64,000 nt of DNA from Sphaerochaeta associata (GTDB lineage Bacteria > Spirochaetota > Spirochaetia > Sphaerochaetales > Sphaerochaetaceae). Numbering within the stretch: position 1 is the stretch's first letter; each line of letters opens with the position of its first letter. The position numbers were made by a program, and so were the translations under genes. The notes below the pieces were generated by a model. That model was not told the origin of the DNA and made no database searches. It worked only from the letters and a program-made list of their open reading frames with translations. Shown in pieces: positions 16,443 to 25,592 of this stretch. The stretch lies in assembly GCF_022869165.1 (NCBI RefSeq), contig NZ_CP094929.1:3162001-3226000 (forward strand), read 5' to 3'.

Positions 16443-17798
16443 ATGAAAATTGTACTGGTTGGTGCTGGAAGCATCCAGTTTGGCTTGGGTACGCTGGGCG
16501 ATATCTTTACCAGCAAAGCACTCAAGGGCAGCGAGATAACACTGCTCGACATCAATATACAGTCGTTGGACATCGTCCTGCAAACAACGCAGGCATTCAT
16601 ACAGGCGCACGACCTGCCATATACGGTGAATGCGACCATCGACCGAAGGAGCGCCTTTGCCGGTGCCGATTTCATCATCTCCTCCATCGAGGTGGGCAAC
16701 CGATTCCAGATGTGGGACGAGGATTGGAAGGTTCCCCTGCAGTACGGGGTGCATCAGGTGTACGGTGAAAACGGCGGCCCGGGGGGTGTTTTTCATTCAC
16801 TTCGCATCGGCAAGGTGATTTTGGACATCGTCAAGGATGCCATGGAGATTTGTCCCGATGCCTGGATATTCAACTACTCCAACCCGATGACTGCCATCTG
16901 CACCACCGTCAAACGCATGTATCCCCAGGCAAAGTTTGTGGGTATGTGCCATGAAATCGGCTGGCTGGGCCGCTGGTTGCCCAAGATGCTGGGCAGAGCC
17001 CATGAGGACCTCCACTACCGAGCTGCAGGATTGAACCATTTCAGCTGCATGATCAGCCTGACCGACAGAAAGACAGGAGAGAACCTCTATCCCGAAGTGC
17101 TGGCGAGAGCCGATCGGTTCTTCGAACAGGAGCCCGGGTACAGCGACTTGTACGATTCGTACAGGCGCACGGGTTCACTTGCAGCAGCTGAGAAATTCGA
17201 TAAAGGGGAGACGAATCTAAAGAGTGCTTATACGTGGGCCGACCGCAAGCTGGTGCAGTTCATGCTGAAGAACTACAAGCTGCTGCCCATCACCACGGAC
17301 AGCCATTTCGGTGAATACCTCAGCTGGGCCTGGGACGTAGTGGACCATCGGGGCATACTCGATTTCTACGATGTATACAAGGTCATGCTCTCCCAGGAAG
17401 TCCCCCATGAGATTCGGCTGGAGACATCAGAGCGTGTCATTCCCATCATCGACGGGATCATTACCGACGCCAAGAGCGAGGAAGCCGCCGTCAATATCCT
17501 CAATGCAGGACTCATTGACGACCTGCCGTCCTGGTTGGTGGTGGAGGTTCCTGCAATGATCGACAAGAACGGCATCACAGGAATCAGGATGGGGCAGCTG
17601 CCCAAGGGATATCTGGCTCTGTTGCGCTCGTACGCCGGTGTCTATGACATGACGGCCGAGGCGATCATCCATAAAAGCAAGGAGTATGCAATTCAGGCCC
17701 TGCTGGCCAATCCGGTGGTCCACCAAGCCTCTTCATTGGAGGAATTGGTCGATCGAATGATCAGCAAGCAGGAACGTTGGCTGGGATATCTGAAGTAG
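16443..17798 (+). CDS. GH4 glycosidase, alpha-galacturonidase-like
   Basis: A 451-residue NAD- and metal-dependent family 4 glycosidase. N-terminal Rossmann motif KIVLVGAGSIQFG; NYSNPM at 144-149; metal-binding C169-H170-E171 (CHEIGW); GLNHF at 196-200. In this family the CH-x-x motif tracks specificity, and a CHE motif (CHEV) is reported as characteristic of alpha-galacturonidases (LplD type), in contrast to CHS/CHG/CHN in other members. I therefore infer cleavage of an alpha-linked galacturonide or similar uronide. It is the last structural gene of the sugar ABC operon, so it probably hydrolyses the imported substrate in the cytoplasm. GGGAGAG precedes the ATG at 16443; the longer frame lies inside permease 2. 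Confidence 0.82.
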   Translation: MKIVLVGAGSIQFGLGTLGDIFTSKALKGSEITLLDINIQSLDIVLQTTQAFIQAHDLPYTVNATIDRRSAFAGADFIISSIEVGNRFQMWDEDWKVPLQYGVHQVYGENGGPGGVFHSLRIGKVILDIVKDAMEICPDAWIFNYSNPMTAICTTVKRMYPQAKFVGMCHEIGWLGRWLPKMLGRAHEDLHYRAAGLNHFSCMISLTDRKTGENLYPEVLARADRFFEQEPGYSDLYDSYRRTGSLAAAEKFDKGETNLKSAYTWADRKLVQFMLKNYKLLPITTDSHFGEYLSWAWDVVDHRGILDFYDVYKVMLSQEVPHEIRLETSERVIPIIDGIITDAKSEEAAVNILNAGLIDDLPSWLVVEVPAMIDKNGITGIRMGQLPKGYLALLRSYAGVYDMTAEAIIHKSKEYAIQALLANPVVHQASSLEELVDRMISKQERWLGYLK

Positions 17799-17807
17799 GC
17801 GAACCAA

Positions 17808-17837
17808 CAACGGATGGGAGTATACTTCCATCCGTTG
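17808..17837 (+). promoter_or_regulatory. 30-bp palindrome between the GH4 and LacI genes
   Basis: Outer arms CAACGGATGG and CCATCCGTTG around AGTATACT, with a single G-T mismatch pair, followed by AATTTTG. It could be a leaky terminator of the GH4 operon or an operator for autoregulation of the LacI gene, whose ATG lies 21 bases further on. It does not share sequence with the operator at 13249-13270, which favours the terminator reading. Confidence 0.55.
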
Positions 17838-17858
17838 AATTTTGTAGAATGGGCGGAT

Positions 17859-18878
17859 ATGGCTACAATCAAGGAAATCTCCCGTAAGGCCGGGGTGAGT
17901 GCTACTACGGTTGCAAATGTCATTCACGGCCGCACCAGCAAAGTCTCCCCTGCCACCCTGCAAAAGGTGCAGGCGATTATTGAATCGGAAAAGTATGCCC
18001 CCAATATGGGCGCCATGATGTTGCTGGGCAACAACTCACGAATCATCGGCGTGATCATGTTCACCGAGCCCAGACATAACGAAACCGTGTTGGAAGACCC
18101 GTTCTCCTCGGCCATCCTCGGGGCAATGGAGCGTGATATTCGAGCCGCCGGCTACTACATGATGCTCTATGTCTCCAGCGATGAGGAGGAGGTTGTCCGT
18201 CTATCCAAGGCTTGGAAGATGGACGGCCTGATTCTTGTCTGGGTCCCGGGCAAGATTTGCAGCATCATCAGCTCAAGCGTCGATGTTCCCTTGGTCTACA
18301 TTGACTGCTTTTTCAATGACGACGATCACACGTATTATAATATCGGGCTGGAAGACAGACGAGGGGGGTATGAGGTGACGAAGTACCTCCTCTCGATGGG
18401 GCACACCAACATACTGTTCCTCCCATGCAACCCCATTTTTCCCGGCGGCGATTCAGAGCGGTTTTCCGGATGCAAGGAGGCTTTTACTGAACACGGCTTG
18501 GTTCTCACTGATGAAGCAAAGCGGCCCCTGCCGTACGATCGTGCAAAGCGGGAGAAGATCTATCTTGAAATCACGGGAAAGGATGCGGGTTATACGGCTT
18601 TGGTGTTCTCTTCCGATTACTACGCTTCCGAAGCGCTCACTTTCTTGCAGGAACAGGGCATCAATGTTCCCGATGACATCTCCATCACCGGTTTTGACGA
18701 TAATATCTTCTCTCGTCTGGTAACACCCAGGTTGACCACCGTCCATCAGGATTCGAGCAGAAAAGGGAGGCTTGCCATCGAGATGTTGATGCGCCTGCTC
18801 CGTGGAGAAGAAATCGAGCAGCCGAGGGTTACGCTGCCGATATATCTGCAGATACGCGATTCGGTGCGAAAGCTCTAA
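17859..18878 (+). CDS. LacI-family transcriptional regulator
   Basis: A 339-residue regulator. Residues 1-50 are the LacI helix-turn-helix and hinge (MATIKEISRKAGVSATTVANVIHG). The periplasmic-binding-protein-like sensor domain follows, with the typical end GFDDNIFSRLVTPRLTTVHQDSSRKGRLAIEMLMRLL. The ATG at 17859 gives the canonical N-terminus; the longer frame from 17814 runs back through the palindrome. It probably represses the sugar ABC-GH4 operon through the palindrome at 13249-13270, with the imported sugar or its breakdown product as inducer. Confidence 0.9.
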   Translation: MATIKEISRKAGVSATTVANVIHGRTSKVSPATLQKVQAIIESEKYAPNMGAMMLLGNNSRIIGVIMFTEPRHNETVLEDPFSSAILGAMERDIRAAGYYMMLYVSSDEEEVVRLSKAWKMDGLILVWVPGKICSIISSSVDVPLVYIDCFFNDDDHTYYNIGLEDRRGGYEVTKYLLSMGHTNILFLPCNPIFPGGDSERFSGCKEAFTEHGLVLTDEAKRPLPYDRAKREKIYLEITGKDAGYTALVFSSDYYASEALTFLQEQGINVPDDISITGFDDNIFSRLVTPRLTTVHQDSSRKGRLAIEMLMRLLRGEEIEQPRVTLPIYLQIRDSVRKL

Positions 18879-18905
18879 CTCTCGGTTCTCTCCCTATGCA
18901 CAAAA

Positions 18906-18937
18906 GCCTCCCCTTCTGAATCGGATGGGGGGTTTTT
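18906..18937 (+). terminator. Terminator after the LacI gene
   Basis: A CTCCCC / GGGGGG stem with a 13-base loop, an A-rich 5' flank and TTTTTG after the stem, 27 bases past the LacI stop. Confidence 0.65.
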
Positions 18938-18967
18938 GTTGCAGGTATCTTCAACTATCCATGGTTC

Positions 18968-19034
18968 TGTTATTTATATAACAAGTAAAATGTTTTTACA
19001 ACAAATTGACACGTTGCTTCAATGGTTGTATTCT
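18968..19034 (+). promoter_or_regulatory. Promoter and palindrome of the second amino-acid ABC operon
   Basis: TTGACA (19006-19011), 17 bases, TATTCT (19029-19034). Upstream lies a 16-bp palindrome TGTTAT-TTAT-ATAACA (18968-18983). Just before the -35 is the 11-base word TTTTTACAACA, which also forms half of the palindrome next to the Crp/Fnr gene at 63214-63229. An activator or repressor site is likely. Confidence 0.65.
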
Positions 19035-19096
19035 TATTAACATTCACATACCCTATTGGGGCTCTGTTGCCTTATAGAGAGAAAGGAAGGATACCA

Positions 19097-19936
19097 ATGA
19101 AGAAAACTGTTGCTGTTTTGGTCGTACTGCTCTGTCTGACCGGAATGCTGTTCGCCCAAGGGAAGCAGGAAGCCCCCGCTTCACAAGCAAAGGTGCTGAG
19201 AGTCGCCATGGAGTGCGGCTATGCACCGTACAACTGGACCCAGACCACCAATGCGAACGGGGCTGTACCCATCTCCGGTTCAAAGGAGTTCGCATACGGC
19301 TATGATGTAATGATGGCCAAGCTGATCACCGAGCGCCTGGGCTATGACCTTGAGATTGTAAAGCTGGACTGGGATTCGCTCGTGCCTGCAGTGCAGTCCG
19401 GTACGGTGGACTGCGTCATCGCCGGTCAGTCGATCACCTCGGACCGCATGCAGATGGTTGATTTTACCTCCCCGTACTACTATGCCTCGATCGTCTGCCT
19501 GACGAACGGTGACAGCAAGTACGCCTCGGCAAAGGGTATCAGCGATCTGGCGGGAGGCGCCTGCACCAGTCAGCTCGGGACCATCTGGTACGACACCTGT
19601 CTGCCTCAGATTCCCAATGCAAAGATCCTCCCGGCCCAGGAGTCTGCACCTGCCATGCTGGTTGCCCTGAACAGCAAGCGCGTGGACTTCATCTGTACCG
19701 ATATGCCTACTGCCAAAGCCGCCATTGTTGCTTACCCGAACATGAAGATTCTCGATTTCGCTGGCTCAAATGATGATTTTGCTGTCAGTGAAGAGGAAAT
19801 CAACATCGGTATTTCCGTCTCCAAGAAGAACCCTGAGCTGACCAAGGCAATCAACAGCGTACTGGACACCCTCATCGTCGATGACTTCAATGCCATGATG
19901 GAGAGCGCCATCGCCGTTCAACCTCTGTCCAACTAA
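19097..19936 (+). CDS. Amino-acid ABC transporter, substrate-binding protein (second system)
   Basis: A 279-residue SBP_bac_3 protein. The start at 19097 has AAGGAAGG upstream. Signal peptide to about residue 20, then AQGKQEAP without a lipobox cysteine. YGYDVMMAKLITERLGYDLEIVKLDWDSLVPAVQSGTVDCVIAGQSITSDRMQMVDFTSPYY is the family core. The N-terminal insertion NWTQTTNANGAVPISGSKEFAYG distinguishes it from the first system's binding protein, so a different ligand is likely. Confidence 0.9.
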   Translation: MKKTVAVLVVLLCLTGMLFAQGKQEAPASQAKVLRVAMECGYAPYNWTQTTNANGAVPISGSKEFAYGYDVMMAKLITERLGYDLEIVKLDWDSLVPAVQSGTVDCVIAGQSITSDRMQMVDFTSPYYYASIVCLTNGDSKYASAKGISDLAGGACTSQLGTIWYDTCLPQIPNAKILPAQESAPAMLVALNSKRVDFICTDMPTAKAAIVAYPNMKILDFAGSNDDFAVSEEEINIGISVSKKNPELTKAINSVLDTLIVDDFNAMMESAIAVQPLSN

Positions 19937-19951
19937 CCTGAAGGAAATGGA

Positions 19952-20752
19952 ATGTCGATATCTGAAATGAATTTCTTGCAGAGGATGCTCTACATCCTCG
20001 AGCAGTACAGCGGCTCCCTTGCAAAAGGGGCCGCTACCACCATGGTAATCGCCATCGTCTGTACGGCCTTGGGATGCGTTATCGGTTTTGCAGTCGGTAT
20101 CGTCCAGACACTTGAACCAAAGAAGAAGGACAATATTTTCTATAAGATTATCTTGAAAGTCATCAAGCTGCTGCTCACCGCCTATGTAGAACTCTTCCGC
20201 GGAACGCCGATGATGTTGCAGGCTGCGTTCATCTACTATGGTGCAAGCCAGGTCTTCGGCCTCAACCTCGGCATGTGGCAGGCGGCGATCCTGATCGTCT
20301 CCATCAACACGGGAGCCTATATGGCTGAGACGGTCCGCGGGGGCATCCTGTCCGTCGACATCGGCCAAACCGAGGGTGCAAAGGCCATCGGCATGAATCA
20401 CTTCCAGACAATGTTGTCCGTCATTCTCCCTCAGGCACTGAGAAACATCATGCCCCAGATCGGCAACAACTTGATCATCAACATCAAGGATACCTGTGTA
20501 TTGTCCATCATCGGAACCGTCGAGCTCTTCTTCACCTTCAAGAGCATTTCAGGGGCTTTGTATACCTATTTTGAAGCTGCCACGGTCATTCTCATCATAT
20601 ATTTCATCCTGACCTTCGTCTCATCGCGAATCCTGCTTGCATGGGAGAACCGAATGGACGGCCCTGTCAATTTCGACCTTGCCACAACTGATACCCTGGC
20701 TTTCACCAGCGGCATGATGCGTTTTCCGCGCAAGGCGAAGAGGAGGAAATAA
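19952..20752 (+). CDS. Amino-acid ABC transporter, permease (second system)
   Basis: A 266-residue HisM/GlnP-type permease with AAGGAAA before its ATG. Marks are [19 protein letters not shown] and the docking loop [35 protein letters not shown] 40-residue tail after the last helix is longer than usual and ends in basic residues (RKAKRRK). Its stop overlaps the ATPase start by one base (TAATG). Confidence 0.92.
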   Translation: MSISEMNFLQRMLYILEQYSGSLAKGAATTMVIAIVCTALGCVIGFAVGIVQTLEPKKKDNIFYKIILKVIKLLLTAYVELFRGTPMMLQAAFIYYGASQVFGLNLGMWQAAILIVSINTGAYMAETVRGGILSVDIGQTEGAKAIGMNHFQTMLSVILPQALRNIMPQIGNNLIINIKDTCVLSIIGTVELFFTFKSISGALYTYFEAATVILIIYFILTFVSSRILLAWENRMDGPVNFDLATTDTLAFTSGMMRFPRKAKRRK

Positions 20753-21510
20753 TGTCTGAAATTCTTAGCATCGAGCATCTTTCAAAACGCTTCGGCGAAA
20801 ACGAGGTTCTCAAGGACATCAATTTTCAAGTTCGACCCGGGGATGTAACCTCGATCATCGGAGCCTCGGGTTCGGGAAAATCCACGCTGCTTCGATGCAT
20901 CAACCTTCTGGAGAGCGCCACTTCCGGCAAGATTCTTTTCCACGGACAGAACATCCTCTCAGATCATGTCAACGAGGCGAAATATCGTGCGAAAGTAGGT
21001 ATGGTCTTCCAATCCTTCAATCTCTTCAACAACCATACAGTGCTCAGCAACTGCATGGTCGGTCAAATCAAGGTGTTGAAGAAACCGAAGGAAGAGGCGT
21101 ATGATGCAGCACTGCTCTATCTTGACAAGGTAGGCATGACCAGCCACATCAATGCCAAGCCTCATCAGCTCAGCGGCGGTCAGAAACAACGTGTTGCCAT
21201 CGCCCGCGCCCTGGCGATGCAGCCTGAGATCCTGCTCTTTGATGAACCCACCTCAGCTCTCGACCCCGAGATGGTCGGTGAGGTACTGGACGTCATGAAG
21301 GCTTTGGCCAAGGAGGGAACCACCATGCTGGTCGTCACCCACGAGATGGCCTTTGCACGGGATGTCTCCAACCATGTCGTCTACATGTATGATGGGAAAA
21401 TTGAGGAGGAAGGGGAGCCGAAGAATCTCTTCTCTCGTCCAAAGAGTCCCCAGCTGAAAGAGTTTCTCAGCCGATTCACCAAAACAGACCAATCCAACGA
21501 TGCAACGTAA
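20752..21510 (+). CDS. Amino-acid ABC transporter, ATPase (second system)
   Basis: A 252-residue GlnQ-type ATPase. Walker [11 protein letters not shown]-loop [17 protein letters not shown], signature [17 protein letters not shown], Walker [16 protein letters not shown]-loop [15 protein letters not shown]. It is closely similar to the ATPase at 11139 and coupled to the permease by a one-base overlap. Confidence 0.94.
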   Translation: MSEILSIEHLSKRFGENEVLKDINFQVRPGDVTSIIGASGSGKSTLLRCINLLESATSGKILFHGQNILSDHVNEAKYRAKVGMVFQSFNLFNNHTVLSNCMVGQIKVLKKPKEEAYDAALLYLDKVGMTSHINAKPHQLSGGQKQRVAIARALAMQPEILLFDEPTSALDPEMVGEVLDVMKALAKEGTTMLVVTHEMAFARDVSNHVVYMYDGKIEEEGEPKNLFSRPKSPQLKEFLSRFTKTDQSNDAT

Positions 21511-21673
21511 ACAGTTCAGCCGATGAAACAATTCCCGGCTCGTGTGGACACTTTTTAAGGTGAAAATGCATCATAGTAAGTAACAATGGTCCTTATAAAA
21601 CCTATCATGCACTAGTTTTGCCTGTAGGGCGTTGTTTGGTTTACCTAAAACCAGGCCTGCCCGAGGAGGCAGC

Positions 21674-22987
21674 ATGAGAAAAAGGTTTTACATGGGGCTT
21701 ATTACTGCATTGCTTGCGCTGGTAGTGGGCTGTACGACCACTACAACGACTAAGGCAGGTGTCCATCCGCTCTGGGATGCGGGAAATACCCGCGATAAAA
21801 TCATTGTTCTCAGCGATATTCACCTCGGCATTGAGGATGCATATGCTGAAATTCTGGAAAACCGCTCCCATCTGATCGAATTCCTCAATCGAATCGCCGC
21901 TACAGCAGATGTACGGGAAGTGGTGCTCAACGGTGATATCCTGGATGAATGGTACCTGCCTCTCTCCTTCAACGAGACCGACCGTGATGCCTTCTATCAG
22001 GAAATTCTCGAGAACAACCGGGGGGTGCTCGCTGCGTTCAAGAACATTATGGATGCAGGAATCAAGCTGGTGTACGTAGTAGGGAATCACGATATGTCCA
22101 TTACACCGGCGAGCATCGAAGAGGCAATCCCCGGCATTGTTGTCTGCTCCGACCGCCTCGGCCTCGGTCTCTACAGAACCGGGGACCGAAGCGAGATAGT
22201 CATCGAGCATGGACATCGCTACGACGTATTCTCAGCCCCGGATACCATCACCAATTCTCATCTGGTAAGTGGTCCCACGATGTTTCCTCCCGGATACTTC
22301 TATGCCCGGTATGCAGCCGATTGGGTGATCTCCGGCAAGCCGTCCTTCACAGCCGATCTTCCCGTCATATCAACAGTTCCAGACCGAGCGACGAATCCCG
22401 ACCAGTTCGCCGCCTATGCCTATTACAAGACTCTTGCTACGGAGTTCAGCCGTATTACCTTGGGCAATGCATTCGGTGATGCGCTGTTCGATATCCGCAT
22501 CGATGGGTACAACGATGTGTACTCCGTTAAGGATATGTTTCCGGTCCTCAATGAACAAGGCGAGATTTCTGCACCGGTTTTGTTTCCAAACTATCAGAGG
22601 ACGTGGGATGCCCGTCAGCAGGCGAACGGTGTTCAAAAGAAGGCCAGTTTCATTGAAGCAGCACTCGGAGCACTCGGGGGAGATTACATCGAGACCCAGG
22701 CACGCCTGCAATTCGAAGTCGACAAGGCCCATAGCGATACCAGTGTCGTGCTCTTCGGCCACTCTCATATTCCTGCGTTCTACGACTACGGCAACAACCA
22801 CTACTATGTAAACACCGGTACTTGGATCGACCACAACGTCAATTACAAGGAGGCAGACGGCAGCTACCTCGCCAGAACCTTTGCAGTAGTCACCACCGGT
22901 CCTTCCAATCAGGTGGGAGTCTACCAATATACCACCGATGGCAAGCTTCGTGATATCAAGGATCTGCTTCTCTCGGACCTTGTGTAA
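21674..22987 (+). CDS. Calcineurin-like phosphoesterase lipoprotein
   Basis: A 437-residue exported metallophosphoesterase. The start at 21674 has GAGGAGG upstream; the longer frame from 21632 lacks one. Signal peptide with lipobox LVVGC near residue 20, then a threonine run. Metal-binding motifs are in order: LSDIHLG (D-x-H), LNGDILDEW (GD), VVGNHD (GNHD), VIEHGHRYD and LFGHSHIPA (GHxH). It should hold two metal ions and cleave a phosphomono- or diester outside the cytoplasmic membrane. Resemblance to UDP-diacylglucosamine hydrolases is only at fold level. The ribosome site lies in a small hairpin (GCCTGCC with GGCAG). Confidence 0.85.
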   Translation: MRKRFYMGLITALLALVVGCTTTTTTKAGVHPLWDAGNTRDKIIVLSDIHLGIEDAYAEILENRSHLIEFLNRIAATADVREVVLNGDILDEWYLPLSFNETDRDAFYQEILENNRGVLAAFKNIMDAGIKLVYVVGNHDMSITPASIEEAIPGIVVCSDRLGLGLYRTGDRSEIVIEHGHRYDVFSAPDTITNSHLVSGPTMFPPGYFYARYAADWVISGKPSFTADLPVISTVPDRATNPDQFAAYAYYKTLATEFSRITLGNAFGDALFDIRIDGYNDVYSVKDMFPVLNEQGEISAPVLFPNYQRTWDARQQANGVQKKASFIEAALGALGGDYIETQARLQFEVDKAHSDTSVVLFGHSHIPAFYDYGNNHYYVNTGTWIDHNVNYKEADGSYLARTFAVVTTGPSNQVGVYQYTTDGKLRDIKDLLLSDLV

Positions 22988-22998
22988 CAGGATTGTCT

Positions 22999-23025
22999 GC
23001 CCCGTGGCCGAAGAGGCCATGGGGC
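22999..23025 (+). terminator. Terminator after the phosphoesterase gene
   Basis: An 11-bp stem, GCCCCGTGGCC with GGCCATGGGGC (one G-T pair) and a 5-base loop, followed by TTGTTCT. It lies between two convergent genes. Confidence 0.75.
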
Positions 23026-23031
23026 TTGTTC

Positions 23032-23535
23032 TCAGAGCTTGATCAAACGGGTTTTGGAAAAATCGTCGGTATCACGGTCCAAATGATCGGCGAGATTCTG
23101 CACGGCTGCAACCACTGCTTCGAGATCATCGTCCGAAAGATTCTCCAAGAGGCCGAACATCTGTTTGTACCCGAGTTCCAGCAGCCCCTTGCTCTTGCTG
23201 CTGTAGAACTCCCTGCCAAAAGCCGACGGCCGCAGGATGATTTCTTTTTGGTTATCCGTTTTTTTGTACCGTTCAACCAGATGTTGCTGTACAAGGCGTT
23301 TCACATATTTGGAAAACGTGCTCTGAGGCATACCGAGACAACGGGAAAGTTCCGCCATCTTCAGAACTTCATCCTCATGTTCGATGATGCACTCCAAGAC
23401 CTGCCAGCTCTGGGCGGAGAGAAACACTCCATCCTCCCCTCCCAGCTCAATATTATAGCCACGGACATAGATGTTGGCATATCTGGTCAACTGGCCTACG
23501 AGATTCCTATACCGCCCCATCCAGCTCAATTCCAT
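23032..23535 (-). CDS. MarR-family transcriptional regulator
   Basis: About 167 residues from the ATG at 23535, chosen for the GGAG 7 bases upstream. The winged helix-turn-helix is MAELSRCLGMPQSTFSKYVKRLVQQHLVERYKKTDNQKEIILRPSAFG (about 61-110). It follows the hydrolase/membrane gene on the same strand after 120 bases and may regulate it in response to a small molecule. The upstream extension of the frame looks non-coding. Confidence 0.85.
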   Translation of the reverse strand: MELSWMGRYRNLVGQLTRYANIYVRGYNIELGGEDGVFLSAQSWQVLECIIEHEDEVLKMAELSRCLGMPQSTFSKYVKRLVQQHLVERYKKTDNQKEIILRPSAFGREFYSSKSKGLLELGYKQMFGLLENLSDDDLEAVVAAVQNLADHLDRDTDDFSKTRLIKL

Positions 23536-23655
23536 GAAGCACTCCAGCCTACTCTCAAAGTAGTGTGAGTATAGCACATCTTGGAAGGGTGAAAACAGAA
23601 CCAGGTGACATCGGCGAAAGCGGTTTTTGATGACACCTGGCAAATGGACAAGCGA

Positions 23656-25446
23656 CTACAGCATGACTGCAAAGGAACCGGCAGCACTCAGGTACCAGAC
23701 AATGAAAAGTGTTGCGATGCCGGCCCCTGCATACACCCTGCCGGTCTTGCGGAAGAAATACGTGTAGATGCAGGCAACAAGCGGCCAGAGAACCAACAAG
23801 GGGATGTAGTAGATGCCTCCCATCCCGGCAGCTGTCTGAATCAGAGGATTCGAGCCAAAGATAATGGATCCACCCACCATAAGCGGTACATACAGGAAGA
23901 GCAGCCAAACAACCGCTCCCAATGTCATCACAACGGCATTGATCGCCATCTCCCTGCCTAAACCAAGCTTGCCCTGCTTCGGTCTTTGGAAACCAGCCAA
24001 CACGATTCCTTGCGGTATGAAATAGAGAGCAAAAGGAACCAAGTACCCAAGAAAGGCTAAAAACCGTTTCCCCGTGAATGGAAGCAGGGTGACAACCCAA
24101 GCCCTGAAATCCACCTTCCATACCCCGTCAACGAATACGAGAATCAGGTAAACAGGCAGGAGGGTGCATATTGCAAAGCCTAGGGATTTCAAGATTTTCA
24201 TCCCGTCGAATGTACGTGAAGAGTCGGTCAATCCATAGTGCGCGACTGTAGCTCCTTTCTTCTTCAATTGGGTGTAATGCCCCAATATCATGAGAACAAC
24301 GGCTATACCGCCGCAGAGCATCGACCAAACCATATATACATTGGTGAAATTCTGAGGCCAGAGTCTGTTTGGAGTAATCCAAGGCACAAAAAACATGTGA
24401 TTCCAAACAAACAGATACAGCAGTGGCCCGATGGCGGTGGTGAGCAACGCACCGATCCACCAACTTCTACCCTCATACCCGCGGTACTCCGGGAGTTTCT
24501 CCTTCAAATCGTTGAAATACCGGGTTTCAAGAAGCAATGAACCCATCGGAAAGAGGAACAGCATTGCACCAAATAATGCAAGGGCCGTACCGATAAGCTT
24601 GACAGGCCAAATCTGATTGCGCGCAGAGAGCCCGTTTCCACCTTCAAGCGTCAGTTGCATCCACTCCAAGGCATTTGCAATAGCCGGAATGGAATCTGTA
24701 GCACCTGCATGGTTCTCCCAAGGCTGATAGAGTATTCTTGCTGTTCCTTCTTCGATGGACCCATACACCTTTCCGACCTCGATGGGATCGGTAGTATTGA
24801 ACAACGGCTGCAATACCGGTGATACGGGAGCATCAGAACCCTTGCCGATGAATATCATCACGCCAAGCTCGGTAACCGTTCCAATATTGAAGGCTGCATT
24901 TTTAACCAAGGGGGCGGCCGAGAGGTCCATGGACCCCGGTGCATTCACCTCGGACTCCATGAAGAACACCGATGAGTAGCCATCGGGATTCGAGGTGATT
25001 GCACCCATCGCTCCTGCAAACCCTCCTTGGGACATCCCGACTATACCGATATTCTGCGTATCAACATTCGGCAGGCTTCGAAGATATGCAAGGCCGGCGG
25101 GACCTCCGGCCCCATGGTCGAGATTCTTGGCGGTGGATCTTCCATGACCGCTCATATCCATGGAGAGAACCACATATCCTCTTCGCGCAAATTCCAGCGC
25201 AGTATTCGCCATATGGTTCTTTTGATTATTCAACCCATGAATGGCAAGGATTGCCGGGGCTTTTCCGGTATTGGCCTTGGGCGTATACAGGTAGGCGCTT
25301 ACCTTGAAGCCCGGTGCATGCCAAATGGAGACCTCTTCGACCTTCACCCTCCCAAACCCTGCATTCACCCATGCTCCTACCAGACTACCGCCAACCATGA
25401 GTATGATCGCCAGATAGAGCAACATCCAGTTCTTGCTTGTTTTCAT
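23656..25446 (-). CDS. Alpha/beta hydrolase fused to a polytopic membrane domain
   Basis: A 596-residue protein in two parts. Residues 8-30 are a membrane anchor. Residues about 35-275 are an alpha/beta hydrolase: oxyanion motif LAIHGLNN near H70, nucleophile S139 in GMSQGG, and a possible catalytic histidine in PWENHAGAT. Residues about 285-596 contain some seven to eight membrane helices with no domain I recognise. The topology places the hydrolase domain outside the cytoplasm if the N-terminal helix acts as a signal anchor. The combination suggests a membrane lipid or peptide hydrolase, but the substrate is unknown. It is followed by a MarR regulator. Confidence 0.75.
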   Translation of the reverse strand: MKTSKNWMLLYLAIILMVGGSLVGAWVNAGFGRVKVEEVSIWHAPGFKVSAYLYTPKANTGKAPAILAIHGLNNQKNHMANTALEFARRGYVVLSMDMSGHGRSTAKNLDHGAGGPAGLAYLRSLPNVDTQNIGIVGMSQGGFAGAMGAITSNPDGYSSVFFMESEVNAPGSMDLSAAPLVKNAAFNIGTVTELGVMIFIGKGSDAPVSPVLQPLFNTTDPIEVGKVYGSIEEGTARILYQPWENHAGATDSIPAIANALEWMQLTLEGGNGLSARNQIWPVKLIGTALALFGAMLFLFPMGSLLLETRYFNDLKEKLPEYRGYEGRSWWIGALLTTAIGPLLYLFVWNHMFFVPWITPNRLWPQNFTNVYMVWSMLCGGIAVVLMILGHYTQLKKKGATVAHYGLTDSSRTFDGMKILKSLGFAICTLLPVYLILVFVDGVWKVDFRAWVVTLLPFTGKRFLAFLGYLVPFALYFIPQGIVLAGFQRPKQGKLGLGREMAINAVVMTLGAVVWLLFLYVPLMVGGSIIFGSNPLIQTAAGMGGIYYIPLLVLWPLVACIYTYFFRKTGRVYAGAGIATLFIVWYLSAAGSFAVML

Positions 25447-25592
25447 TCAAGCCCTCCTTATTTCTTTAGAATCTTTTTTGATTCTATAGTAAGTATAGAC
25501 CAAGATATTCCTCCCTGCAACGATGATATTCATCATGACGGTGAGCTTCCCGACTTCTCTATTGCTTTACGATTGGATTTCGAGCGACTCGG

